Source: an uncultured Alistipes sp. (GTDB taxonomy: Bacteria > Bacteroidota > Bacteroidia > Bacteroidales > Rikenellaceae). Taken from it: 19,375 nt of DNA. The notes beneath the pieces were generated by a model. That model was not told the origin of the DNA. It made no database searches and was given only the letters and a program-made list of their open reading frames with translations. Within the stretch, counting starts at the first letter, position 1. Each line of letters begins with the position of its first letter. Position numbers and translations under genes: made by a program. The stretch covers positions 1 through 19,375 of the forward strand of contig CAAGHX010000235.1 in assembly GCA_900769745.1 (NCBI GenBank). Direction: 5' to 3'. This document shows positions 1 through 7,584 of the stretch, piece after piece.

Positions 1-1138
1 AATAGAGTTCTACATCTCTAAGAGTGATTGTACGACCGCTGAGTATCATCAATCGCTCGACCACATTGCGTAGCTCGCGGATATTACCAGTCCAAGGCAT
101 TGCCGACAAGGCTGCCATAGCATCATTATCGACAGACTTTTGGGGGATATTGTGCTCCTCGGCAATCTTTGCAATGAAGTGAGCGACAAGCTCCTTGATA
201 TCACCAGCTCTATCACGCAAAGGGGGTACCTTGATTACTATCACGCTTAGACGATGATACAAATCTTCGCGGAAGTTTCCCCTGGCTATCTCGGCCTTTA
301 TATCTTTGTTTGTAGCAGCCACAACCCTGACATCTACAACCACATCTTTATCGCTACCCACACGGCTAATCTTGCTCTCCTGCAAAGCTCGCAACACCTT
401 TGCTTGCGCCGAGAGCGACATATCGCCAATCTCGTCCATAAAGAGAGTGCCGCCGTTGGCCTGTTCGAATTTTCCCTTTCGCTGCTTGATGGCCGAGGTG
501 AAGGCTCCTCGCTCGTGACCAAACAATTCGCTCTCGATAAGTTCCGAAGGGATAGCTGCACAGTTGACCTCGACAAATGGACCATCGGCACGATTGCTCT
601 TATCGTGAAGCCAACGAGCCACAAGCTCCTTGCCCGTACCATTCTCGCCCATAATAAGCACTCGGGCATCGGATTTGGCGACTTTATCTATAAGCTCTCG
701 CACCTGACTTATCGCCTCAGAGGAGCCGACTATTGGCTCGGCACCTCCCGCTGCCTTGCGTTTCGGACGGGCGGCAACGGCAGCCGATGCAGCCTCGACA
801 CTCGACTTCTCGTCGCGGCTTACGATGCGTCGCAAAGAGCCCAGCAGACGATTCATATCGACGGGGGTTGTGAGGTAGTCTTCGGCTCCGCTTTTGACCG
901 CCATCACAGCGCCATCTATCGAACCAGAATTTGTAACGATTATAAAAGGGATTCCGAGCTGCGAAACGCACTCATAATCGCCTCCCGCCAAGATCGCATC
1001 GTAGCCTCGACGGGCACACACTCCCTGTGAAATTTCCTTTGTTTCGGCCACCGTAGTGGCAAATCCCTCGAATTCCAATCTCTCGCGCAAAATATTTCGC
1101 ATACTTTTTGATTGTTCGAGAATTAAAACCTTCGCCAT
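1..1138 (-). CDS. Sigma-54-dependent NtrC-family activator, C-terminus cut by window edge
   Basis: Read on the minus strand from ATG at 1138-1136; 379 residues are visible without a stop before the window edge. Residues 1-105 form a receiver-like domain. Residues 135-370 form an AAA+ sigma-54 interaction domain, with Walker A GENGTGKE (163-170), a GAFTSA loop (210-215, usually GAFTGA) and Walker B GGTLFMDEIGD (228-238). The C-terminal DNA-binding helix-turn-helix expected of this family lies outside the window. Such proteins hydrolyse ATP to open promoters bound by RpoN RNA polymerase. The receiver is odd: the acidic pair is E8-Q9, the phospho-acceptor position is G52 and the conserved lysine is T91, so phosphorylation is unlikely. 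No partner histidine kinase is visible. The identification as a sigma-54 activator is secure; its target genes are unknown. Confidence 0.93.
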   Translation of the reverse strand, partial: MAKVLILEQSKSMRNILRERLEFEGFATTVAETKEISQGVCARRGYDAILAGGDYECVSQLGIPFIIVTNSGSIDGAVMAVKSGAEDYLTTPVDMNRLLGSLRRIVSRDEKSSVEAASAAVAARPKRKAAGGAEPIVGSSEAISQVRELIDKVAKSDARVLIMGENGTGKELVARWLHDKSNRADGPFVEVNCAAIPSELIESELFGHERGAFTSAIKQRKGKFEQANGGTLFMDEIGDMSLSAQAKVLRALQESKISRVGSDKDVVVDVRVVAATNKDIKAEIARGNFREDLYHRLSVIVIKVPPLRDRAGDIKELVAHFIAKIAEEHNIPQKSVDNDAMAALSAMPWTGNIRELRNVVERLMILSGRTITLRDVELY

Positions 1139-1177
1139 ATTTTGATTTTTGAGATATTTACATTTACTTTGCAGTAC

Positions 1178-1209
1178 CAAAGATAGAGGGTTTATCTGAT
1201 GATTCCAAT
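1178..1209 (-). promoter_or_regulatory. Probable Bacteroidota promoter for the sigma-54 activator
   Basis: On the minus strand a TATCTTTG box (1178-1185) matches the -7 consensus TAnnTTTG. ATTG lies 20 bases upstream (1206-1209), three of four bases of the -33 TTTG. Predicted transcription would start about 30 bases before the ATG at 1138. The position and spacing are good; the -33 element is imperfect. Confidence 0.55.
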
Positions 1210-1352
1210 CTTAGCCGTAACAGGCTCACAACGGGTAAGTCGCTATCACATAATGATAAAACGATTCATAATCTGCAACCACAAAGAACAAAAATCAGAC
1301 CTCAAATCTCATCACTAGTGGTGGCGAAAAAAAAGAATCGAGATTATTTTAT

Positions 1353-2075
1353 ATGAAAAAAAATTACAACAACACACGTCGTAAACTCTACCTTCCAGAG
1401 TACGGACGCCACATTCACGAGATGGTGGACCAGCTAATGCGCATCGAGGACCGCGAGGAGCGCAATCGTCAGGCTCGTGCCGTTATTGCCGTTATGGGCA
1501 ATCTGCAACCTCTGTTGCGCGATACGGCCGATTTTACCCACAAGCTATGGGATCATCTCTTCATAATGTCTGATTTCCAGTTAGATGTGGATTCTCCATA
1601 TGCTCGCCCATCACGACAGGATTTGATGGTAACGCCTCGCAAGATGCAGTACTCACAGGAGCGTATAGAGTTTAAGCATTATGGTAAATATGTGGCTCGT
1701 ATGTTCCGCAAGCTCACCGAGGAGCAGAACAAGGTGGCAGTCGATAATACGGTCGATGCTCTGGCTCGTTATATGCGCAGCAAGAGCTTCGAGTACAATC
1801 AGGAGCACCCCAACAACGAGGTAATCATTAAAGATATAAAGCAGATGTCTGAAAATGGCATCGAACTGGATGAAGTTGCTTTGAATAATCTCCGAAGTGA
1901 CTACAAACAGCACCTTTCGGCTCGTACTCAAAAGAGCACTCAGCGACCACAGGCCAAGCCAGGTCAGAAGCCTATGCAGCAGAAGCCTCAGTTCACTGCA
2001 AATAAGGCCCGTCCAGCCGCAAGAGTTCAGAAAAATAGCAACGACAATACGCCAAGATATAATTCGCAGAAGTAA
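1353..2075 (+). CDS. DUF4290 domain-containing protein
   Basis: This 240-residue protein has the features I recognise from the Bacteroidota-specific DUF4290 family: an N-terminal LYLPEYGRHIHEMV-type segment, IEDREERNRQA, then a MGNLQPLLRD segment and FTHKLWDHLFIMSDF. The family domain covers about residues 5-185. The last 45 residues are rich in Q, K, P and N and probably disordered. There is no signal peptide, so it is likely cytoplasmic. The function of the family is not known to me. It has its own gap upstream (214 bases, divergent from the sigma-54 activator) and a promoter follows it, so it is probably transcribed alone. The start sits after an A-rich stretch typical of Bacteroidota genes, with no Shine-Dalgarno motif. 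Confidence 0.9.
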   Translation: MKKNYNNTRRKLYLPEYGRHIHEMVDQLMRIEDREERNRQARAVIAVMGNLQPLLRDTADFTHKLWDHLFIMSDFQLDVDSPYARPSRQDLMVTPRKMQYSQERIEFKHYGKYVARMFRKLTEEQNKVAVDNTVDALARYMRSKSFEYNQEHPNNEVIIKDIKQMSENGIELDEVALNNLRSDYKQHLSARTQKSTQRPQAKPGQKPMQQKPQFTANKARPAARVQKNSNDNTPRYNSQK

Positions 2076-2076
2076 T

Positions 2077-2108
2077 TTTGCGTTATATTTAAAAAAACAC
2101 TATATTTG
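2077..2108 (+). promoter_or_regulatory. Bacteroidota primary-sigma promoter
   Basis: TTTG (2077-2080), 20 bases, then TATATTTG (2101-2108): a full match to the Bacteroidota consensus TTTG / TAnnTTTG at normal spacing. Transcription would start near 2115, about 20 bases before the lipoprotein ATG at 2134. The -7 box lies in the loop of a small AT-rich hairpin (AAAACAC 2094-2100, GTGTTTT 2108-2114), which may also weakly terminate the DUF4290 transcript. Confidence 0.8.
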
Positions 2109-2133
2109 TGTTTTATTTGAAACAATTGTTAGA

Positions 2134-3264
2134 ATGAATAGAATAATCTTCTCAGCCATTGCGCTGATTATGGCACTCAGCGCGTGCCAGTCACCCAAGG
2201 TTTCATTGTCGGGCCGCTTTGTAGGCTCGGACGCCGATATGGTATATTTGGAGTATGCATCTGTTTTGGAGCAGACAATCATCGACTCAGTAAAGTTGGG
2301 CGAGGATGGTAATTTTGCACTCAGCATCGAGAATGTAACCACTACCCCATCACTCTACTACATCATCTACAACAACGAGCGAATTCCTTTGTTGCTTCAG
2401 CAGGGCGACAATGTGGAGATTAACGCAGCCGGCAATGTGGCTCGCAACTACAAGGTGGAGGGCTCGGAGGAGTCGGAGCTTTTGCGCGAGTTCAACCAGG
2501 AGTATATCTCTGGCGTGATGAAGTTGCGTGGCATTATCTCGAAGATTGCAGCCGGCTCACTCAGCGACGAGGAGCGCAAGTCACTCTCGGAGGAGTACAC
2601 AAAGATATATCTCGACATCAAGCGCAAGCAGATGAACTTCATCGTAAGCCACAAGCAGAATATCGCCGCTGTGTATGCTTTGCACCAGCGCTTGCCAAAC
2701 GATTCATACCTCTTCAATGGCGACAGCGACGTGATTTACTATCGCACTGTGGCTGAGGCTATCGAGCAGTCATATCCAGAGAGCCACTACTTGCCAATCT
2801 TGCGCAGCCAGGTGGCACGTATGAGCGCACAGTCGAGCCTTCTCGCTCAGGCTAAGGAGGTTAACTTCCCAGAGATTAAGATGCCTGATATGTATGGTCA
2901 GGAGGTAGCACTCTCATCACTCAGCGGCAAGGTTATCTTGTTGCACTTCTGGTCGGTGGCTATCGGTAACGGCAATGTTATCAACGCCGAGATGAAGGAG
3001 ATTTACAAGCGCTACAAGGAGCAGGGCTTTGAGATTTACCAGGTGGCAATCGATACATCTAAGTCTGATTGGATCAACGCTATCCAGGAGCAGCAGTTGC
3101 CTTGGATTTCGGTGAGCGATATGAAGGGCGAGGCCTCAACATCACTCGGCGAGTACAATGTGCAGCGTCTGCCTTCGAACTTCCTTATCGACCGTGAGGG
3201 TAACATCGTTGCCAAGGATCTTGTAGGCGATAAGTTGGAAGCTGAAATCAAGAAACACATCTAA
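2134..3264 (+). CDS. DUF4369/TlpA-like lipoprotein with degenerate thioredoxin site
   Basis: The start is placed at ATG 2134 because it gives a lipoprotein signal peptide (MNRIIFSAIALIMALSAC, lipid-bearing Cys18) and follows a good promoter. The frame stays open upstream to 1897, but that part overlaps the DUF4290 gene. The protein has 376 residues. About residues 20-125 resemble DUF4369, a helical linker follows, and about 245-376 form a thioredoxin/TlpA-like fold. The family normally has W-C-x-x-C at the start of the fold. Here W273 is followed by SVAIGNG with no cysteine, so it cannot be a dithiol oxidoreductase. The cis-proline region (RLPSNFLIDREG) is kept. It is probably anchored in the envelope, facing the periplasm. 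It lies 6 bases before the lpxH-like gene and is probably cotranscribed with it. Confidence 0.88.
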   Translation: MNRIIFSAIALIMALSACQSPKVSLSGRFVGSDADMVYLEYASVLEQTIIDSVKLGEDGNFALSIENVTTTPSLYYIIYNNERIPLLLQQGDNVEINAAGNVARNYKVEGSEESELLREFNQEYISGVMKLRGIISKIAAGSLSDEERKSLSEEYTKIYLDIKRKQMNFIVSHKQNIAAVYALHQRLPNDSYLFNGDSDVIYYRTVAEAIEQSYPESHYLPILRSQVARMSAQSSLLAQAKEVNFPEIKMPDMYGQEVALSSLSGKVILLHFWSVAIGNGNVINAEMKEIYKRYKEQGFEIYQVAIDTSKSDWINAIQEQQLPWISVSDMKGEASTSLGEYNVQRLPSNFLIDREGNIVAKDLVGDKLEAEIKKHI

Positions 3265-3270
3265 CATATA

Positions 3271-4014
3271 ATGTATTACTTCGCCTCGGACGTTCACCTC
3301 GGTGCCGGCGACGAGCATAAGTCTCGTTGCACGGAGCGACGTTTTGTGAAATGGCTCGATTATGTTAGCCGCGATGCCGAAGCGATTTTCCTGGTGGGTG
3401 ATATATTCGACTTTTGGTGGGAGTATAGCAAAGTTGTCCCCAAAGGTTTCACCCGCACACTCGGCAAGCTCTCGGAGCTTACCGACAAGGGCATAAAAAT
3501 CTATTTCTTCATAGGCAACCACGATATGTGGTGCAAGGATTATCTGGAGCAGGAGTGTGGCGTGGAAGTTGTATTCTCGCCACGCAGAATGACGCTCGCA
3601 GGCAGAGAGGTTTTTATTGCACACGGAGATAATATGAATATCAAGGACAAGCCACTGCTTCGACTGATGAACGCAGGCTTCCGTTCGACTATCCTACGTA
3701 AATTATTCTCTTGGCTTCTCCACCCCGATTTGGCACTACGATTTGGCCAGTGGTGGAGTGGCAAGTCGCGCAAGTCGCACTCGATGGAGCAGATTACGCC
3801 TTCATCGTTGGGCTTTCTTATTGACTATGCTCGCGACTATAAGCAGGCAAATCCTGAGACAGATTACATTCTTTTTGGACATATGCACTACGCCCACGAC
3901 CACAACAGCGATGGGCTTAGAGTTCTATTTTTGAGCGATTGGGAGCAGCAGTGCCCTACGTACGCTGTGCTCGATTGCGAGGGGAATTTCACACTTAAAA
4001 CTTTCGGCTTATGA
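3271..4014 (+). CDS. lpxH: LpxH-like UDP-2,3-diacylglucosamine diphosphatase
   Basis: A 247-residue metallophosphoesterase with all motifs of the family: SDVHLG (D7, H9), GDIFDFWW (D44, D47), GNHD (83-85 region), AHGD (H118) and GHMH (H204, H206). GDxFDFW and the overall length fit the LpxH group, which cleaves UDP-2,3-diacylglucosamine to lipid X and UMP in lipid A synthesis at the inner face of the cytoplasmic membrane. A related phosphoesterase of different substrate cannot be ruled out from sequence alone. The gene follows the lipoprotein by 6 bases, and its stop overlaps the thyA start (ATGA, 4011-4014), which suggests translational coupling. Confidence 0.85.
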   Translation: MYYFASDVHLGAGDEHKSRCTERRFVKWLDYVSRDAEAIFLVGDIFDFWWEYSKVVPKGFTRTLGKLSELTDKGIKIYFFIGNHDMWCKDYLEQECGVEVVFSPRRMTLAGREVFIAHGDNMNIKDKPLLRLMNAGFRSTILRKLFSWLLHPDLALRFGQWWSGKSRKSHSMEQITPSSLGFLIDYARDYKQANPETDYILFGHMHYAHDHNSDGLRVLFLSDWEQQCPTYAVLDCEGNFTLKTFGL

Positions 4015-4910
4015 AACAGTATCTCGATTTATTAAACCGCATTAAGACAGAAGGTATAGTAAAGAGCGACCGCACAGGCACAGGAACACGCAGCGTGTTT
4101 GGTCATCAGATGCGTTTCAACTTGGCCGAGGGATTCCCTTTGCTTACAACGAAGAAAGTCTTTTTGAAGGGTATCATCCACGAACTTTTGTGGTTCTTGG
4201 CGGGCGATACCAACATCAAATATTTGGTGGACAATGGAGTACACATCTGGGATAACGACGCATACCGCTACTATGGCGAGTTGTGTGCCGCCAATAGTGT
4301 TGAGCCCATCTCGAAGGAGGAGTTCCTGGAGGCTGCAAGTGCACAGACTCCATCACCTATCGATGGATATGCTTATGGTGATTTGAATCACGTATATGGT
4401 TATCAGTGGCGCAGTTGGCCAAAGGATAATGGCGAGGCTATCGACCAGATTAAGCAGGTTATCGACACCATAAAGCGCAACCCCGACTCACGTCGTATGA
4501 TTGTATCGGCTTGGAACGTAGCCGAGGTGGAGGATATGGCTCTGCCACCCTGCCACGTGTTGTTCCAGTTCTATGTGGCTAACGGTAAGCTCTCTTGCAT
4601 GCTCTACCAGCGTAGTGCCGACACATTCCTTGGCGTACCATTCAACATCGCATCGTATGCTCTGCTTACGATGATGATTGCACAGGAGTGCGGTCTTGAG
4701 GCGGGTGAGTTTGTACATACATTGGGCGATACACACCTCTACTTGAACCATATGGAGCAGGTTGACGAGCAGCTCTCGCGCACACCTCGCAAGTTGCCAA
4801 CGATGCGTATCAACCCCGATGTAAAGTCGGTGTTTGACTTCCGCTATGAGGATTTCACATTGGAGGGATACGACCCATACCCTGCCATCAAGGCTCCTAT
4901 GTCGTTCTAA
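4011..4910 (+). CDS. thyA: Thymidylate synthase
   Basis: ThyA methylates dUMP to dTMP using 5,10-methylenetetrahydrofolate and releases dihydrofolate. The 299-residue sequence has the full family pattern: an RTGTGTRSVFG segment near residue 21, catalytic Cys181 in ALPPCHVLFQF, the QRSADTFLGVPFNIA stretch that binds dUMP, and a C-terminal KAPMSF end. It is about 35 residues longer than the E. coli enzyme because of an insertion around residues 90-120, a known variable region of the family. It overlaps the lpxH-like gene by four bases and lies 42 bases before folA, whose product recycles the dihydrofolate it makes. Confidence 0.98.
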   Translation: MKQYLDLLNRIKTEGIVKSDRTGTGTRSVFGHQMRFNLAEGFPLLTTKKVFLKGIIHELLWFLAGDTNIKYLVDNGVHIWDNDAYRYYGELCAANSVEPISKEEFLEAASAQTPSPIDGYAYGDLNHVYGYQWRSWPKDNGEAIDQIKQVIDTIKRNPDSRRMIVSAWNVAEVEDMALPPCHVLFQFYVANGKLSCMLYQRSADTFLGVPFNIASYALLTMMIAQECGLEAGEFVHTLGDTHLYLNHMEQVDEQLSRTPRKLPTMRINPDVKSVFDFRYEDFTLEGYDPYPAIKAPMSF

Positions 4911-4952
4911 CACGGCGACACTTCCTATTAAAAACCGCTAATACATACAACT

Positions 4953-5432
4953 ATGATAAGCATTATAGCTGCAGTAGCTCAGAATGGCGTTATTGGCGAC
5001 AAGAACGCTCTGCTCTGGCACATCTCGGAGGATATGCGTTTCTTCAAGCGCACCACATCGGGCCACCCTGTAATTATGGGTCGCAAGACTTATGAGTCGC
5101 TCGGCCGCCCACTTCCCAATCGCACAAATGTAGTTATCAGCCGCACCCCACGCGAAATTGAGGGTTGCACTGTGGTAAGCTCATTGGAGGAGGCCATTGC
5201 ACTTTTCCCACAGGAGGAGGAAGTTTTCGTTATTGGCGGCGCGCAGATTTATGCCTTGGCACTCGGTGTTGCCAACAAGATGTACCTCACAAAGGTATAT
5301 CACGACTACCAGGGCGACACATCATTCCCCGAGTGGAATGCCGACGAGTGGCAGCTTACTCAGAAGGAGTCGTTTGAGTGCGGCGAGAAGTATCCTCACC
5401 CATTCTCATTCGAGACCTACGAGCGAAAGTAG
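4953..5432 (+). CDS. folA: Dihydrofolate reductase
   Basis: This 159-residue enzyme reduces dihydrofolate to tetrahydrofolate with NADPH. The family features are clear: MISIIAAV at the start, NGVIG, catalytic Asp27, GHPVIMGRKTYES, and VIGGAQIY for cofactor binding. Up to residue 31 it aligns with E. coli FolA without gaps. Position 21 is Leu where E. coli has Pro, in an LLWH segment. P21L is a trimethoprim-resistance change in E. coli, but as far as I recall a Leu-Leu pair here is common in Bacteroidales enzymes, so it may simply be native. It is cotranscribed with thyA, its functional partner. Confidence 0.97.
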   Translation: MISIIAAVAQNGVIGDKNALLWHISEDMRFFKRTTSGHPVIMGRKTYESLGRPLPNRTNVVISRTPREIEGCTVVSSLEEAIALFPQEEEVFVIGGAQIYALALGVANKMYLTKVYHDYQGDTSFPEWNADEWQLTQKESFECGEKYPHPFSFETYERK

Positions 5433-5471
5433 AATAGCAAAACTAAACTATAGACCTAAAAACAAATAGAT

Positions 5472-7505
5472 ATGAAACCTAGACATCTTTTAATTGCGAT
5501 ATCGACACTTTTGGCTGTGTCGGCTTCGGCAGCAAAAAAGCAGGAGAGACCTCAGGTGGTATTCAATAGAGCACCACTCGTTGAGGTGCCATATGCACAA
5601 CTTCCAATCGGCGAGATTCAGCCCGAGGGTTGGTTGCGTGACCAGATGCAGACAATGCTCGACGGCATGACCGGTAATCTCGACAAGATTTATGAGTTTG
5701 TGGTGGGCGACAACAACGCTTGGCTCGGTGGCGAGGGCGACGCTTGGGAGCGCGGTCCATATTGGATTGACGGAGCACTGCCTATGGCCTATATTATGGG
5801 CAATGAGGAGCTGAAGCAGAAGTCGCTCAAATGGGTGGAGGCAATCCTTGCAAGCCAGAAGGAGAATGGGTTCTTTGGTCCCGATACCGACCGTCCATTT
5901 ATCGCCGGCATGCAGCGTGGAAATGCAGCTGACTGGTGGCCAAGAATGGTGGCATTGAAGATTTTGCAGCAGTACTATATGGCTACGGCCGATAGCAGAG
6001 TGATTGATTTTATGACTCGCTATTTCCACTATCAGCTGGAGACTCTGCCAAAGACTCCACTTGGCAACTGGACATTCTGGGCTACTGAGCGCGGTGGCGA
6101 TAACTTGCTGATTGTGCATTGGTTGTACAACATCACAGGCGACGAAAAACTCTTGAAGTTGGGCGAGATTATCCACTCACAGTCTGCTGATTGGACTGCT
6201 CGTTTCACAACAGACAATCATCTCTATCGCCAGAATAGCATCCACTGTGTAAACCTTGGCCAGGGATTCAAGGAGCCTGTAATTAACTGGCAGCAGTCGA
6301 AGGACGACAAGCACCTGAACGCTCCTATCGAGGCACTCCGACGTATCCGCCAGACCATTGGTTTCCCTATCGGTTTGTGGGCTGGTGATGAGTATCTCCA
6401 CTTCGGAAATCCTACTCGCGGCTCGGAGCTTTGCACAGCTGTGGAGATGATGTATTCGTTGGAGGAGATGTATAGAATTACGGGTGACAACACCTACGCC
6501 GACCTCTTGGAGCGTGTGGCCTACAACGCCCTGCCAACACAGATTACCGATGCCGGCGACGCACGCCAATACTATCAGCAGATTAATCAGGTGGAGGTGA
6601 CTCGTAAGCCACGACACTTCTCTACCCCACACAACAATACTGATATTCTTTTCGGTACATTGACTGGTTATCCTTGCTGTACTTGCAACCTGCACCAGGC
6701 GTGGCCAAAGCTCACTCAGAACCTTTGGCTCAAGAGCACCGAGGGTGGCGTAGCAGCTATGGTATATGCTCCATCGAAGCTCTCGACTACACTCGCATCG
6801 GGTGCAAAGGTTGAGATTAGCGAGCAGACAAACTACCCATTCGAGGAGCAGATTGCATTCACTGTATCGTTGCCAGAGCGCAAGCATCGCTCGGCTGAGT
6901 TCCCATTCGATTTGCGTATTCCAGAGTGGAGCAACGGCTACACCCTCACAATCAATGGACAGGAGGTTAAGGCTCAGGAGATTCGCAAGGGTGCAATCCG
7001 TGTAAACCGTACATGGAACGATGGCGATAAGATGGTACTCACACTCAACGCAACAGTTCGTCAGACACGTTGGTATGACAGTGCTGCTGTTATCGAGCGC
7101 GGTCCATTGGTGTATGCTTTGAAGATGGAGGAGAAGTGGGAGAAGCACATCTGCGAGGGCGAGGATAAGAAGACTTATGGCGACTACTACTATGAGGTTA
7201 CATCGCCTACTCGTTGGAATGTGGCTTTGCGTCGTGGTGACCTTGCTGACGACAACATCGCAAAGGCATTTGTTGTGGAGAAGAGTGAGTGCTCGACTAA
7301 GCCTTGGTCGCTGGAGAAGGCTCCAATCAAGATTAAGGCATCGGCTCACGTATTGCCTACTTGGGGCATGGCTCACAACTCAGCAGCAGACTTTGCTTAC
7401 TACTCGCAGCAGCCACCTAAGGGTGAGGTTGGCGAGGTTGTGGAGATTGAGCTTATTCCTTACGGTTGCACAACACTCCGCATCGCTGAGTTCCCTGTAA
7501 GATAG
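5472..7505 (+). CDS. Secreted GH127-type glycoside hydrolase (DUF1680)
   Basis: A 677-residue protein with a cleavable signal peptide (MKPRHLLIAISTLLAVSASA), so exported. It belongs to the DUF1680/GH127 group, an alpha/alpha barrel followed by beta domains. The zinc-thiolate catalytic site is visible: E319-L-C321 in SELCTAVEMMY and C402-C403 in GYPCCTCNLHQAW, corresponding to the Glu, Cys and Cys-Cys ligands of the Bifidobacterium beta-L-arabinofuranosidase HypBA1, in which the first Cys of the pair is the nucleophile. Related families (GH146, and GH127 members acting on pectin RG-II sugars) share this core, so the substrate is not certain. It follows folA by 39 bases with no terminator between, and ends at a strong terminator. 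No SusC/SusD pair or other glycosidase lies near, so it is not in a classical polysaccharide locus. Confidence 0.87.
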   Translation: MKPRHLLIAISTLLAVSASAAKKQERPQVVFNRAPLVEVPYAQLPIGEIQPEGWLRDQMQTMLDGMTGNLDKIYEFVVGDNNAWLGGEGDAWERGPYWIDGALPMAYIMGNEELKQKSLKWVEAILASQKENGFFGPDTDRPFIAGMQRGNAADWWPRMVALKILQQYYMATADSRVIDFMTRYFHYQLETLPKTPLGNWTFWATERGGDNLLIVHWLYNITGDEKLLKLGEIIHSQSADWTARFTTDNHLYRQNSIHCVNLGQGFKEPVINWQQSKDDKHLNAPIEALRRIRQTIGFPIGLWAGDEYLHFGNPTRGSELCTAVEMMYSLEEMYRITGDNTYADLLERVAYNALPTQITDAGDARQYYQQINQVEVTRKPRHFSTPHNNTDILFGTLTGYPCCTCNLHQAWPKLTQNLWLKSTEGGVAAMVYAPSKLSTTLASGAKVEISEQTNYPFEEQIAFTVSLPERKHRSAEFPFDLRIPEWSNGYTLTINGQEVKAQEIRKGAIRVNRTWNDGDKMVLTLNATVRQTRWYDSAAVIERGPLVYALKMEEKWEKHICEGEDKKTYGDYYYEVTSPTRWNVALRRGDLADDNIAKAFVVEKSECSTKPWSLEKAPIKIKASAHVLPTWGMAHNSAADFAYYSQQPPKGEVGEVVEIELIPYGCTTLRIAEFPVR

Positions 7506-7550
7506 GAGATAAAATAGGTATTTATACTACCTGTCATATCATTTGCATAT

Positions 7551-7584
7551 AGTAACTTTGCTAACGAGCAAAGTTACTTTTTTT
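7551..7584 (+). terminator. Rho-independent terminator of the lipoprotein-GH127 operon
   Basis: A perfect 12-base-pair stem (AGTAACTTTGCT 7551-7562, AGCAAAGTTACT 7567-7578) with loop AACG is followed by T residues through 7584. The T run directly touches the ATG of the next gene at 7585. The 5' arm also contains a TAnnTTTG box, discussed separately. Confidence 0.85.
7553..7560 (+). promoter_or_regulatory. Possible -7 box of the hdr operon
   Basis: TAACTTTG matches TAnnTTTG and lies about 25 bases before the first hdr start codon, the right distance for a promoter with a very short leader. No TTTG is found 19-21 bases upstream, so support is partial. It lies inside the left arm of the terminator hairpin, and because the stem is a perfect palindrome the same box also occurs on the minus strand in the right arm. 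Confidence 0.45.

Noticed and set aside
254..1030. Plus-strand open frame of 258 codons
   Set aside because: It is antisense to the sigma-54 activator, which carries clear AAA+ motifs on the minus strand.
1897..2133. In-frame extension of the lipoprotein gene upstream of ATG 2134
   Set aside because: It overlaps the DUF4290 gene, would bury the lipoprotein signal peptide, and lies before the promoter at 2077-2108.
5256..5273. TTGGCAC followed by TTGCC inside folA, resembling a sigma-54 site
   Set aside because: The spacing is six instead of five bases and the site is inside coding sequence, far from any downstream start.
6177..7376. Minus-strand open frame of 399 codons inside the glycosidase gene
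   Set aside because: It is antisense to the GH127-type gene, whose signal peptide and catalytic cysteines are clear. The antisense product is Leu/Cys/Ser-rich without any family pattern, as expected from codon bias of the plus strand.
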